This document shows positions 45,708-55,900 of a stretch of DNA of 64,000 nucleotides, piece by piece (within the stretch, counting starts at the first letter, position 1; each line of letters starts with the position of its first letter). The translations under genes were made by a program, and so were the position numbers. Under the pieces are notes generated by a model. The model saw only the letters and a program-made list of their open reading frames with translations. It was not told the DNA's origin and searched no databases. Source of the DNA: Nocardia blacklockiae (GTDB lineage Bacteria; Actinomycetota; Actinomycetes; Mycobacteriales; Mycobacteriaceae); the NCBI RefSeq assembly GCF_015477355.1, contig NZ_JADLRJ010000010.1:186001-250000 (forward strand). The letters run 5' to 3'.

Positions 45708-47449
45708 GCAGAATCCTGCGGCTCATGCTGCTCGCCGCCGGGGACTACCGCGACGAGTTCCGCCGCACCCTGTGGTTCGCGCTGCTCGCCTCGATCCTGC
45801 AGGCCGCCGCCTACGCCACGCTGATCCCGATCCTGTATCAGCTGAGCCGGCCGGAGGTCGACATCGCCGCCGCGTGGCGCTGGTTCGCGGTGCTGGTGGT
45901 GTGCTGGGTGCTCCAGGCGGCCTGCCACTACGGGCAGCTCCGGTTCGAGTTCGGCCGCTGGGCCGACGTGCTCGCCGCCACCCGGTTGCGGCTGGGCGAC
46001 CGGCTGCGGACCATGCCGCAGGCCGATCTCGAGCGCCGGGCCGCGGGCGATCTCACCACGGTGATGGGCAGCAACGTCGCCAACGCGACGATGGGCTCGT
46101 CCGGGATGGCGCTGCTGTTCATCCAGATGGTGACGGTGCCCGTCGTCATCGGCGTGGTCATCCTCGCGGTCGACTGGCGTCTCGGCCTGGTCCTCGCGGT
46201 GTCGCTGCCGTTCGCGGTGTTGTTTGTCCGTCGCATCCAGCAGATCACCGGCGCGGGCGCGCGGCGGACCGACGCCGCCGACGCCGCGGCCGCCGCCCGG
46301 GTGGTCGAGTACGTGCAGGGGCTGCCGGTGCTGCGCGCGACCGGGCAGGTGGGCAGCTCGTCGCTGCGGCTGGTCGAGACCCTGGAGGAGCAGAACGAGG
46401 CCATGTCGGCCATGCAGAAGCGGCTGACCTGGCCCGGTCTGCTGGCCGCCGGTGTCGTCCAGCTCTGCCTGGTGGCGATGGTCGCCGTGGGCGCGGCCCT
46501 GGTGCTGGATGTGCGGCTGTCGGCGGCGCTGCTGATCGCCGTGGTGGCTGCCGCGGTGCGCTTCGCCGAGCCGCTGTCGGCCATGGCCAACATGTCCGCG
46601 ATCTTCGAGGTCATCGACTCGGCGCTGGAGCGCGTCGGCGAGGTGCTGGACACTCCGGCGCTGCCGGTGCGCGCCCCGGAGGCCCGAATCACGGGGCACG
46701 ACTTGGCATTCGAGGACGTGCGCTTCGGGTACGGCGACGGCGCGCAGGTGCTGCGCGGGGTGTCCTTCACCGCCCCGGCGCGCTCGCTCACCGCGCTGGT
46801 CGGCCCCTCCGGCTCCGGCAAGACGACGGTGACCCGGCTGCTGACCAGGTACGCCGATCCCGACGCGGGCAGCGTCCGGATCGGCGGGACCGACCTGCGC
46901 GACCTGGACCCGGCGGAGATCTACCGCAACATCGCGGTCGTGTTCCAGGACGTCTACCTGTTCGACGACACGATCCGGGCGAACATCGCGATGGCCGACC
47001 CGCACGCCACCCAGGAGCGGATCGAGGCCGCGGCCAGGGCCGCCAACGTGCACGCCTTCGTCGAGCGGCTCCCGCACGGCTACGACACCCGGGTCGGCGA
47101 GATCGGCTCCGCGCTGTCCGGCGGTGAGCGCCAGCGCATTTCGATCGCCCGCGCGATTCTCAAGGACGCGCCCATCGTGCTGCTGGACGAGCCGACCGCG
47201 GCGCTGGACACCGAGAGCGAGGTCTTCGTGCAGGAGGCCATCGACGCGCTGGTCGCGGACAAGACGGTCGTCGTGATCGCGCACCGGCTCTCCACCGTCG
47301 TGGCGGCCGACCAGATCCTGGTGCTGGAGGACGGTGCGGTGTCCGAACGCGGCACCCACGCCGAACTGCTGGCGCGGGAGGGGCGCTACCGCGCGATGTG
47401 GGCGGCGCAGAGCAGGGCGCGGACCTGGAAGGTCGGCGCCGCGGTGTAG
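45704..47449 (+). CDS. ABC half-transporter 2, exporter fold (YbtQ/IrtB type)
   Basis: A protein of 581 residues with six N-terminal membrane helices (for example FALLASILQAAAYATLIPIL and LFIQMVTVPVVIGVVILAVD) and one ATPase domain: Walker A GPSGSGKTT (about residue 366), VVFQDVYLF, signature LSGGERQRISIA, Walker B IVLLDEPTAALD, VVIAHRLST. It should form a heterodimer with half-transporter 1. The first half-transporter has DEATSF and this one DEPTAA in the Walker B region; both have the catalytic Glu. It ends 19 bases before the convergent salicylate synthase gene, so this is the end of the operon. Confidence 0.88.
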   Translation: MSRILRLMLLAAGDYRDEFRRTLWFALLASILQAAAYATLIPILYQLSRPEVDIAAAWRWFAVLVVCWVLQAACHYGQLRFEFGRWADVLAATRLRLGDRLRTMPQADLERRAAGDLTTVMGSNVANATMGSSGMALLFIQMVTVPVVIGVVILAVDWRLGLVLAVSLPFAVLFVRRIQQITGAGARRTDAADAAAAARVVEYVQGLPVLRATGQVGSSSLRLVETLEEQNEAMSAMQKRLTWPGLLAAGVVQLCLVAMVAVGAALVLDVRLSAALLIAVVAAAVRFAEPLSAMANMSAIFEVIDSALERVGEVLDTPALPVRAPEARITGHDLAFEDVRFGYGDGAQVLRGVSFTAPARSLTALVGPSGSGKTTVTRLLTRYADPDAGSVRIGGTDLRDLDPAEIYRNIAVVFQDVYLFDDTIRANIAMADPHATQERIEAAARAANVHAFVERLPHGYDTRVGEIGSALSGGERQRISIARAILKDAPIVLLDEPTAALDTESEVFVQEAIDALVADKTVVVIAHRLSTVVAADQILVLEDGAVSERGTHAELLAREGRYRAMWAAQSRARTWKVGAAV

Positions 47450-47468
47450 TCCTCGGCGGCCGGGCTCG

Positions 47469-48788
47469 CTACGGGTTCGTGACCGGGCCGCAGTGGTCCG
47501 CGACGAGATAGGGGGCGACGCAGGCGAGCTTCTCGCGGGTCTCCTCGTGCTCGCGCTCCGGTGTCGAGCCCGTGACGACACCGGCTCCGGCGCGCAGCCA
47601 GCCGCGGCCGCCGCGCTGGTAGACCGCGCGCAAAACCAATGCGGCGTCCAGGTTTCCGGTGCTGTCGGCGCGCAGGACGGCGCCGCTGTAGAGGCCGCGG
47701 TCGCCGGGCTCGAGGTCGTCGATCGCGGCGCAGGCCGGAGCCTTCGGGATGCCGGAGGCGGTGATCGCCGGGAAGACGGCGGCGAGGGCGTCCCAGCCGT
47801 CGCGACCGGCCGCCAGCAGTGTCTCGACCCGGGACGCCAGATGCTGCACGCTGCCGCGCTCCTTGACGGTCAGGAACTCGCTGACCCGGGTGGCGCTGCC
47901 GACGCCGGCCAGTTCGTCGAAGGCCAGCCGGACGGAGGTCGCGTGCTCGTAGATCTCCTTCGGGTCGGTTAGCAGTTCGTCGCGCAGCGCGCGGTCGCGG
48001 TCGGGGTCGCCGGTCCGGGCGCGGGTGCCCGCCAGGGGCTGGGTGGCGGCGAGCCCGGCGCCGTCGGCCTCGAGCACGGTCTCCGGGCTGACGCCGGCGG
48101 CCTGCCAGCCGCCGAGATCGAGCAGGAACGAGCGGGCGGGAGTGTTGGCGCGCCGGATCGCCGCGTAGGTGGCGGGCATGTTCACCGCGAACGGCAGCTC
48201 GACCCGGCGGGACACGATCACCTTGTGGAACTCGCCGGCGCGGATGCGGTCCAGCGCCGCGCGCACCCGCCGCAGATAGGCGATGTCGATCCCGTCCAGC
48301 GGCAGCGGCGTGGGTTCGGTTGCGACGCAGTCTTTTTCGGGTAGGTCGAGGTCGAATGGGTCGCCGTGGCTCCTGATGTGGACCGCGTCGCCGGTGATCT
48401 CGAGTTCCACCCCGGGCACCATGAGGTGCGCGAGGGTCTCGCCCGGCGCGGCGGTCCGCGGCTGTCGGAGTTCGAAACAGGCCCAGCCGTACGCCCGCCA
48501 CCCGGAGATCGGCGCCCGGTCGAGTGCGGCGCGGATCTGCGGCCACGGGGTGCCGGACCAGGAGGCGGTGTGGTCGCCGCCGAGGGTGCTGTGCAGCCGA
48601 TCCGGTCCGACGGTGATCGCGCCGATCGGGTTGCCCGCCAGGTACCAGCGGCCGTGCTGTTCGTACACGACGTAGTCGGTGAGCTGCCCGGAGGCCGCGA
48701 TCGCGGTCGCCAGGGCGAGCGGGTCGCGGGAGTGCGGGCGCACGCTGTGCACGTAGCCGTCGGCTTCGAGCGTGGTGGGTCGGTTCAT
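47469..48788 (-). CDS. Salicylate synthase (MbtI/Irp9-like)
   Basis: A protein of 439 residues in the chorismate-binding family, converting chorismate via isochorismate to salicylate and pyruvate in one enzyme. Conserved blocks are present: EFHKVIVSRRVELP (the general-base Lys, about residue 190), GVSPETVLE, ATQPLAGTRAR, DPKEIYEHATSVRLAFDEL (Mg-binding Glu), FPAITASGIPKAPACAAI, LYSGAVLRADSTG, GAGVVTGSTPEREHEET. The length fits MbtI/Irp9 rather than plain isochorismate synthases. Salicylate would start the NRPS chain on its ArCP. It is the last gene of the divergent operon, separated from the halogenase-like gene by 116 bases that contain a strong hairpin. Confidence 0.92.
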   Translation of the reverse strand: MNRPTTLEADGYVHSVRPHSRDPLALATAIAASGQLTDYVVYEQHGRWYLAGNPIGAITVGPDRLHSTLGGDHTASWSGTPWPQIRAALDRAPISGWRAYGWACFELRQPRTAAPGETLAHLMVPGVELEITGDAVHIRSHGDPFDLDLPEKDCVATEPTPLPLDGIDIAYLRRVRAALDRIRAGEFHKVIVSRRVELPFAVNMPATYAAIRRANTPARSFLLDLGGWQAAGVSPETVLEADGAGLAATQPLAGTRARTGDPDRDRALRDELLTDPKEIYEHATSVRLAFDELAGVGSATRVSEFLTVKERGSVQHLASRVETLLAAGRDGWDALAAVFPAITASGIPKAPACAAIDDLEPGDRGLYSGAVLRADSTGNLDAALVLRAVYQRGGRGWLRAGAGVVTGSTPEREHEETREKLACVAPYLVADHCGPVTNP

Positions 48789-48869
48789 CGTGCTCACTGT
48801 TCGGGTGGGGGTGCGGTGGGAGTCGGGGGATGCGGTGGAGTCGAGGGTGCGGTGGGATCGGCAGGTCGG

Positions 48870-48900
48870 GGTGGCCGGTGTCCGGGCGGCACCGGCCACC
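48870..48900 (-). terminator. Strong 11-bp hairpin inside the biosynthetic operon
   Basis: GGTGGCCGGTG (48870-48880), nine-base loop, CACCGGCCACC (48890-48900): a perfect stem, five bases after the halogenase-like stop codon on the minus strand and 82 bases before the salicylate synthase start. There is no T-run, so it may be an mRNA-stability or partial termination element that sets the ratio of the genes on either side. Confidence 0.5.
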
Positions 48901-48904
48901 GGGA

Positions 48905-50494
48905 TCAGGCGAAGGACTCGCTGATCCAGCGCGGCGCGTCGGTGCGGGTCCAGCGCATGAACTCCATCGCCGTGTCCTGGCCGATGTCGATGTACTTGAG
49001 TTCCGGTGTGCCGTGCGGCAAGTACTCGGGGAAGAAGCGGTCCCGGTTGATTCGCTCGACGATCGCGGCCGCGGCCGCCTCGGGAGTCAGCTCGCCCCGC
49101 TCGACCGCCTCGCAAGTCGCGCGCGCCGATGCCAGCAGTTCGCGGATGCTGCGCGCCAGCGGGGAGTCGCCGCGCTCGAGGTTGCGGAACACTTCGTCGT
49201 CCCGGCTCGAGAAGTACCGGGACAGCGCGTGTTCCAAGGCGGCGTCGGCGTAGAAGCTGTAGGTGTGCCAGACCCGGAACACGGCGTCCCACAGCGCGTA
49301 GTCGCGGAAACCGACGTAGGAGGAGTAGGCGAGATCGTCGTGCACGTCGAACATGCGCTGCTGCACCGCGTCCAGACCGGTGAACCGCTCGCGCGACCAG
49401 TCGCCCGCGCGGGCCGCCTCGATGATCCGCCAGGCCAGCGCGTTCACCGTCTGGAAGGAGTTGGCGAGCCCGCGGGAGAACAGCGCGTCGATCGCGCCCG
49501 CGGATTGCGCGGTGAGGCAGAAGCGGTCGCCGACGGTCTCGGTCGCGGAGTACTGCAACCGGCCGGTGCTCACCCACGGCCGGACCGCGCGGGCATTCGC
49601 GAATTGCCTTGCGACCGCCGGGAAGCGGTCGAGGAAGGCGCGGAACTCCGCCTCCGGGGCCGGGCGGTCGTCGTCGACGGCGTCCCCGGTCAGGGTGAGT
49701 CCGACGCTGCACAGCGGGTTGGTCGACGCGTCGTTGTTGTCGAATGGGATCACCCACAGCCAGCCGCCGTCGAAGATGTGGTGCAGGGTGCCGTGGTGCC
49801 ACCGGGTCGGCGGGTCGTAGGCCACCGGAGCGACGTCGTCGAACGGCTCGACGCCGATCATGTGGGTGAACAGCGAGCGGGAGCGGGTGCGCGCCCGGGT
49901 GGGCAGTTCCCGCAACGCGAATCGCTCGGCCAGCACCGAGCGGAAACCGGTGGCGTCCACCAGATAATCCGCCGTGAACGTCTCGCCGGATGCCGAGCGC
50001 AGCGTCACCCCGCTGCCGGGATCTATGGCGATGTCCTCGATCCGGGTGTTCATCCGCGCGGTCGCGCCGTAGCGGACGGCGAGGTGGTAGACGTGCGCGT
50101 CGATGTCCTGGCGGAACCAGTGCGATTCGGTGCGGCGATAACCGGAGGCCAGCACGACCTGGTTGGCCTTGCGCGGATCGGACGCGCGGCCCTGCTCGTG
50201 GTACACGAAGCCGAAGTTCTGCTTCTGCCCGCAGGTCTTGACGACCTTCTCGGAGGTGTCCTGGAAGGTGGCCAGGGCGGCGAGTTCGGGAACGTCGTAG
50301 CGCTCGGCGAGCACGCGCATCGTGGTGGAGGCGTGCGGAATGGTGGACTCGCCCACCACGAAGCGCGGGTGCAGGCCGGCGTCGACGAGCAGCACCGCCA
50401 GCCCGTGCCGGGCCAGGATCGTGGCGAGCGTGCTGCCCGCGATCCCGGCGCCGAGCACGGCGACGTCGTAGCGGGGAGCGGTGGGGGATGTCAT
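48905..50494 (-). CDS. Flavin-dependent halogenase-like oxidoreductase
   Basis: A protein of 529 residues. N-terminal FAD-binding GAGIAGSTLATILARHG, then FVVGESTIPHASTTMR, and the hallmark GGWLWVIPFDNN (WxWxIP) of flavin-dependent halogenases, followed by DYLVDATGFRSVLA. The WxWxIP motif separates this class from monooxygenases. Several lysines near residue 80-95 (SEKVVKTCGQKQNFGF) are candidates for the catalytic Lys that relays hypohalous acid. AGGAG lies eight bases before the ATG. Likely substrate is the salicyl unit, free or on the ArCP, or a later intermediate. If the catalytic Lys is absent, it would instead be a hydroxylase or dehydrogenase. Confidence 0.75.
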   Translation of the reverse strand: MTSPTAPRYDVAVLGAGIAGSTLATILARHGLAVLLVDAGLHPRFVVGESTIPHASTTMRVLAERYDVPELAALATFQDTSEKVVKTCGQKQNFGFVYHEQGRASDPRKANQVVLASGYRRTESHWFRQDIDAHVYHLAVRYGATARMNTRIEDIAIDPGSGVTLRSASGETFTADYLVDATGFRSVLAERFALRELPTRARTRSRSLFTHMIGVEPFDDVAPVAYDPPTRWHHGTLHHIFDGGWLWVIPFDNNDASTNPLCSVGLTLTGDAVDDDRPAPEAEFRAFLDRFPAVARQFANARAVRPWVSTGRLQYSATETVGDRFCLTAQSAGAIDALFSRGLANSFQTVNALAWRIIEAARAGDWSRERFTGLDAVQQRMFDVHDDLAYSSYVGFRDYALWDAVFRVWHTYSFYADAALEHALSRYFSSRDDEVFRNLERGDSPLARSIRELLASARATCEAVERGELTPEAAAAAIVERINRDRFFPEYLPHGTPELKYIDIGQDTAMEFMRWTRTDAPRWISESFA

Positions 50495-50538
50495 GGTGAA
50501 ACTCCTTGTGCTGAGGGTGATCTCGGTGCAGCGCGGCG

Positions 50539-51771
50539 TCAGGGACGCACCGGCAGCGTGCGCAGGCCGCGCAGACCCATACCCGGGCGCCAGCGCGGCT
50601 CGGCCGGGTCGGTGGCCGGGCGCAGGCCGGGCCAGCGCGCGACGAGGGCGGTGAGCGCGACAGCGACCTCGGTGCGGGCCAGCGCCGCGCCCATGCAGTG
50701 GTGGATGCCGCCGCTGAACCCGAGGTGCGGGCGCGGCGCGCGGTGGATGTCGAAGCGGTGCGGATCGGGGACGTGGGCGGGGTCGCGGTTGGCGGCGGCG
50801 GTGCACACCAGCACCCGGTCGCCGCGGTCGACGCGCTGCCCGCCGAGCTCCAGCGGAGCCACCGCCAGACGCATGGTGGCCGATTCCACCGGACCCCAGT
50901 AGCGCATGGTCTCTTCCACGGCGGCCGCGGCCAGCGACGGATCGTCGCGGACGGCGGCCCACTGGTCCGGGTGGGTGAGCAGCGCCAGGACGGCACTGGC
51001 AATGAGGCTCGCCGAGGTCTCGAATCCCGCGGCCACCAGCAACCCGATCATGGCCTGTAACTCGCTGTCGGAGAGCGCGTCCCGGCCGGAGGCGGGATGG
51101 GCGAGCCTGCTGACCAGATCGTCGCCGGGCGTGCGCCGCTTGCGGACGACGAGCTCGCGGGTGTAGGCGTCGAGCTGCTCGCGCAGCACCGGATCCGGGC
51201 CGGACAGCGGGGTGGCGGCGGTCGCCGCGCGGACGGCGAGATCACGCAGGCCGGGGTGCCATTCCGCGGGGAAGCCGAGGATGTCGCCGAGCACGGTCAG
51301 CGACAGCGGATAGGCGTAGGCGTGCAGCAGGTCCACGGTGCCGTCGCCGGCGCGCGCCGCCCGCTCCGCGTCGTCCAGCAGCCGTTCGGCGTGCCGGATC
51401 ACCGTGGGGCGCAACGCGGTGACCGACCGCGGCGTGAACGCCTGCTGCGCGGCCCGCCGCAATCGGGTGTGCTCCGGCGGATCGGACAGCAGCATGGTGG
51501 TGGGCGGCTCGGTGCCACCCGCGCGCGCTCGGGCCGCGCGTTGCGCGGGGGAGAGCAGCGCGCGGGGATCGTTGGCCAGCCGGCGGTCGCGCAGGGCCGC
51601 CTCGGCGGCCTCGTACCCGGTGATCATCCAGAATCCGCGACCGGGTTGCTCGGGGAGTTCGGCGAAGACGATCGGCGCGCGCGCTCGCAGTGCGTCGTAG
51701 ACGGTGTGGGCGCGGGCGTGGAAATCGTCGGAGAGCAGGTCGATCACGATCGGCCGGGAGGTGTCGGGCAT
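50539..51771 (-). CDS. Cytochrome P450
   Basis: A protein of 410 residues, soluble bacterial type. I-helix AGFETS (O2-activation AGxxT), EETMRYWGPV (ExxR of the K-helix), and the heme loop HLGFSGGIHHCMGAALAR (FxxGxHxCxG; Cys is the heme ligand). It lies between the methyltransferase (14 bases upstream) and halogenase-like genes (44 bases downstream) on the same strand, so it should hydroxylate or oxidise the metallophore or a carrier-bound amino acid. A P450 is also found in the coelibactin cluster. It needs ferredoxin and reductase from elsewhere. Confidence 0.92.
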   Translation of the reverse strand: MPDTSRPIVIDLLSDDFHARAHTVYDALRARAPIVFAELPEQPGRGFWMITGYEAAEAALRDRRLANDPRALLSPAQRAARARAGGTEPPTTMLLSDPPEHTRLRRAAQQAFTPRSVTALRPTVIRHAERLLDDAERAARAGDGTVDLLHAYAYPLSLTVLGDILGFPAEWHPGLRDLAVRAATAATPLSGPDPVLREQLDAYTRELVVRKRRTPGDDLVSRLAHPASGRDALSDSELQAMIGLLVAAGFETSASLIASAVLALLTHPDQWAAVRDDPSLAAAAVEETMRYWGPVESATMRLAVAPLELGGQRVDRGDRVLVCTAAANRDPAHVPDPHRFDIHRAPRPHLGFSGGIHHCMGAALARTEVAVALTALVARWPGLRPATDPAEPRWRPGMGLRGLRTLPVRP

Positions 51772-51785
51772 CGGTGGCGTTCCGT

Positions 51786-52799
51786 TCAGACCGGCATGGC
51801 CTCGATCAGCGAATACGAGGTGGGGAAGACCGTGGGGTGCACCGCGACGACCGCGAAACCGGCTCGGCGGCACAGGATCTCGTACTCGGTGCGGGTGCGC
51901 TCCTGGCCGCCCATGTTGACGAGCATGCTGATGTCGGTGAGGTAGGGGGCGGGGTCGGCGGTGTCGACCACGTCGGGCAGCACCGATTCCACGATCAGCA
52001 GCCTGCCGTCGGCCGGGAGCACCCGGCGGCAGCGGTCGAGGATGACGCCGCAGCGCTCGTCGTCCCAGTCGTGCAGGATGTTCTTGAGCACGTACAGGTC
52101 GCCGCCCGCCGGGACCGCGGCGAAGAAGTCACCGGACTCGACCCGGCAGCGGTCCGCCACACCGGCCGCGGCCAGCGTCGCGGCGGCCTCGGCCACCCCC
52201 GTCGGTGAGTCGAACACGATGCCGCGCAGCGCCCGCGCCCCCTTCAGGATCTGCGACAGCAGAGTGCCGTCCCCGCCGCCGACGTCGATGACGGTGCGGT
52301 GCCGGGTGAAGTCGTAGCTCACCGGAACCAGTTGCGCGATGGGCAGACTGACCTGGCGCATGGTCGCGTTGAATCGCTCGGACAGCTCGGGCCGGGTGGC
52401 GAGGAAGCCGAAGAAGTCGACGCCGTACAGCCCTTCGAAGGTCGGCTGCCCGGTGCGCACCGCCTGCTCGGTCAGCTTCCAGGAGTCCAGCAGCTCCGGG
52501 TCGGTGAACAGCAGCACCGCGGCGGCCTGCGAGTCCGGCCGATCGGTGCGCAGCGGCGTTCCCGCCTCGCCCAGCCGGAAGCGGCCGGGGCCGGTCTCGA
52601 CGACGATCTCGAGGGCCGCCAGCGCCCGGAGCAGCCGGGCCAGCGCGCCGGGGTGAGTTCCGGTGCGGGCGGCCAGTTCTCGGTACCCGAGTTCGTCGTC
52701 GCCGAGGTGATCGGCCAGCCCGAGACGGGCGGCGGTGCCGACGACCTGGGAGCAGATCGTTCCGAACATCATGTTCATGAGTCGTTGCGGAGTTGCCAT
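51786..52799 (-). CDS. SAM-dependent O-methyltransferase (dimerising type)
   Basis: A protein of 337 residues. The N-terminal ~95 residues are the dimerisation winged helix (LVQ-like text GLADHLGDDELGYRELAART, LARLLRALAALEIV). The SAM site is DVGGGDGTLLSQIL (about residue 175). LKNILHDWDDERC carries the catalytic His, and LLIVESVLPD follows. This is the plant-type/acetylserotonin family, which methylates phenolic or enolic hydroxyls. ATG at 52799 with AGGAAG seven bases upstream is chosen over a GTG at 52835. First gene of the minus-strand operon. The target may be the salicyl phenol (which would weaken metal binding) or a P450-made hydroxyl. Confidence 0.88.
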   Translation of the reverse strand: MATPQRLMNMMFGTICSQVVGTAARLGLADHLGDDELGYRELAARTGTHPGALARLLRALAALEIVVETGPGRFRLGEAGTPLRTDRPDSQAAAVLLFTDPELLDSWKLTEQAVRTGQPTFEGLYGVDFFGFLATRPELSERFNATMRQVSLPIAQLVPVSYDFTRHRTVIDVGGGDGTLLSQILKGARALRGIVFDSPTGVAEAAATLAAAGVADRCRVESGDFFAAVPAGGDLYVLKNILHDWDDERCGVILDRCRRVLPADGRLLIVESVLPDVVDTADPAPYLTDISMLVNMGGQERTRTEYEILCRRAGFAVVAVHPTVFPTSYSLIEAMPV

Positions 52800-52870
52800 G
52801 CCTGCTTCCTGTGCGTCACCGAAGGCGTTGTCCACCAGCGGGTTTCGGGTGTTCGCACGATTCGTTCAGT

Positions 52871-52924
52871 TTGACCGAATCGTCCGGTCGTCGTAGATTC
52901 TAGCGTAAGTGAAAATGATTGTCG
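52871..52924. promoter_or_regulatory. Divergent promoter region with Zur box
   Basis: Plus strand: TTGACC (52871-52876), 17 bases, TAGATT (52894-52899), a strong promoter for the NRPS. TGAAAATGATTGTCG (52910-52924) matches Zur consensus TGAAAATGATTTTCA at 13 of 15 positions, just after the predicted start. Minus strand: TAGAAT (complement of 52897-52902) is a good -10 for the methyltransferase operon, and the box falls in its -35/-10 spacer. One Zur dimer pair could thus control both directions. Confidence 0.65.
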
Positions 52925-52943
52925 TTTTGCATAAGGGATCGTG

Positions 52944-55900
52944 ATGCAGCAGAGGGTCGATGTCCTCCCCATTCGCTCGACGGCCGGGAGCGAGGAATCC
53001 GACGGCCTGCGTCGCGCTGTCGCCGAATTGACCGGGCTGGCAGCCGAAGAGCTGGCCGACGACGCGAATCTGCTGGAGCTGGGCCTGGATTCGGTGACGG
53101 TCATGCGGATCTCCGGGCTGCTGCGCCGCGCGGGCGCCCGGGTGGAGTTCCGCGACCTGGTGCGCGAGCCCACGCTGCGGGCCTGGTCGGAGCTGGTGCG
53201 GGCGCGGCAACCCGCCGCTCCGACCGTCACGGAATCGGCCGGGGTCGACCCGACGGGCACTGCCGCCTCGTCGCGACCGTCGGCGCCCGTGTCCCGCGCC
53301 GCGCCGCCCGTCGAGCCGTTTCCGCTGGCGGTGATGCAGCACGCCTTCTGGATCGGGCGCGCGGGAACGCACGATCTCGGTGGCGTCGCCGCGCACTTCT
53401 ACAGCGAGTTCGACCACGACGGCGGGCTGGACCCGGAGCGGCTCGAGGGCGCCGTGCGCGCCCTGCTCGCCCGGCACCCGATGCTGCGGGTGACCGTCGA
53501 CCCGACCGGTATGCAGCGGGTGGCCGAACACGCGACGGCCGCACTGGTGGTCCACGACCTGCGGGCACTGCCGGAGCCGGAGCGGGCCGCGCGCCTGGCC
53601 GCCGTCCGGGACGGGTGTTCGCATCGGGTCATGGACGTCGCGGCGGGTGAGGTCGTCGACGTACAACTCTCGCTGCTGCCCGGCGGACGCAGCCGGGTGC
53701 ACCTCGACCTGGACATGATCGCCGGTGACGCGCTGAGCCTGCGGAACCTGCTCGCCGACCTGGCCGTGCTGTACGAGCACGGGCCCGACGCGCTGCCCGC
53801 CCTGCGGTACCACTACGGCCGGTATCTCGCCGACCGCGCCACCGCGCGCGCCGCCGCCAGGGAGCAGGCGCGGCGGTGGTGGCAGGAGCAGTTGCCGAAA
53901 CTGCCTGCCGCGCCGCAGCTTCCGCTGCTGACCTCGGAGGAGGCGAGCGGCGGGCCGCGGGTCGGCCGACGGCACCACTGGCTCGCGCCGGAGCGGGCGG
54001 AACGGCTGCGGGAGCGGGCGCAGCGGGCCGGGCTGACCACCGCCGGTGTGCTCGCCACGGTCTTCGCCGAGACCCTCGGCGCCTGGAGCAGTGCCGACCG
54101 GTTCCTGCTGAACCTGCCCGTCTTCGACCGGGAACCCCTGCACGACGACGTGGATCGGCTGGTCGGCGACTTCTCCAGTTCGGTGCTGCTCGACGTGGAC
54201 CTGACCGATCCGATGACGGTCGCCGAGCGGGGCGGCGCGATCACGCGCCGGCTGCGCGAGGTGCTGGGTTACACCGCCTACACCGGCGTCGAGGTGCTGC
54301 GCGATCTCGGCCGCGGCGGTGATCGGGTCTACGCGCCGGTGGTGTACACCAGCGCGCTGAGCCTCGGCGAGCTGTACGCGCCCGAGGTCCGGGCCTGCCT
54401 GGGCGAGCCGGTGTGGACGATCTCGCAGGGACCGCAGGTGTGGCTCGACGCGCAGGTGACCGAGTTCGACGGCGGCATCCTGCTCAACTGGGACGCCCGG
54501 GTGTCGCTGTTCCCGCCCGGCCTGCTGGACACCATGTTCGAGGCCTACATCCGGTTCGTCGAGCTGCTGCTCGACGACGAGGACGCGTGGCACCGCCCCG
54601 CCCCCTGGCCCGCGGCCCCGCACATCTCGGTCCCGGCCGTGCCCGCGCCCGCCGTCCCGCTGCATCGGCGGTTCTTCGACCTGGCCGAGGCCGAGCCGGA
54701 GCGGACCGCACTGCTCGCCGACGACACGGCGATCTCCTACGGCGAACTGTCCGAGCGCGCCCGGCGGGTGGCGGCGTTGCTGCGGGAGCGGGGGATCGGG
54801 CGCGGCGACAGCGTCGGCATCACCCTGCCCAAGGGAGTCGAGCAGATCGTGGCGGTCCTCGGCGTGCTGGCGGCGGGCGCGACCTATGTGCCCTGCGGTT
54901 TCGATCTGCCGCCCGCTCGGCGCGAGCAGGTCTATCGCACCGCCGGCGCGCGGCTGGTTCTCACCGATCGGGAGACGGCGGGCGTCGAGGCGCTCGCACC
55001 GGAGCACGCCCGCACCGTCGCCCCGGTGGAGCGGATCGCCGAGATCGACGCCGAGGACACGATGTACGTCATCTTCACCTCGGGGTCGACCGGGACGCCG
55101 AAGGGCGTCGAGGTGCCGCACCGGGCGGTGGCGGCCACCGTCGACGCGGTCAACACCCGGTTCGACATCGGTGCGGGCGATCGCACGATCGCGTTGTCGG
55201 CGTTGGACTTCGACCTCTCGGCGTACGACATGTTCGCGTTCCTGGCGTTCGGCGGGTCGGTGGTCGTGGTGGACGAGGCCCGGCGGCGTGACGCCGTCGC
55301 CTGGGCCGAGTTGATCCGGCGCTGGGACGTCACGGTGGTCAGTGCCGTTCCGGCGCTGCTGGACATGCTGCTGACCGCGGCCGCGGGCGCGGGGCTCGGC
55401 ACCGCGCTGCGCGTGGTCATGCTCGGCGGCGACCGGGTGCCGGTCGATCTGCCCGATCGGCTGCGGGCGCTGGTGCCCGGCTGCCGGTTCGCCGGTCTCG
55501 GCGGGATGACCGAGGCGGCCATCCACGCCACCGTGTGCGAGGTCGGCACGGTCGATCCCGGCTGGTCGAGCGTGCCCTACGGAGTGCCGCTGCCGCACGC
55601 GGCGTGCCGGGTCGTCGACGGTCGCGGCCGGGACTGTCCGGACTGGGCGCCCGGCGAACTGTGGGTCGCCGGAGCGGGTTTGGCGCACGGCTACCGCGGT
55701 GATCCGGAGCGCACGGCGGCGAAGTTCGTCGAGCACGCCGGAGTGCGCTGGTACCGGACCGGTGACCTGGTGCGGTATCGGCCGGGCGGCCTCGTGGAGT
55801 TCCTGGGCCGCACCGACCACCAGGTGAAGATCCGCGGCCACCGCATCGAATTGGGGGAGATCGAGGCCGTGTTGGCCGAGCATCCCCGGGTCACCGCCGC

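Noticed and set aside
43754-52924. IdeR/DmdR-type iron box in the metallophore promoters
   Set aside because: I looked for TTAGGTTAGGCTAACCTAA-like dyads and found none; the AT-rich sites match the Zur pattern instead.
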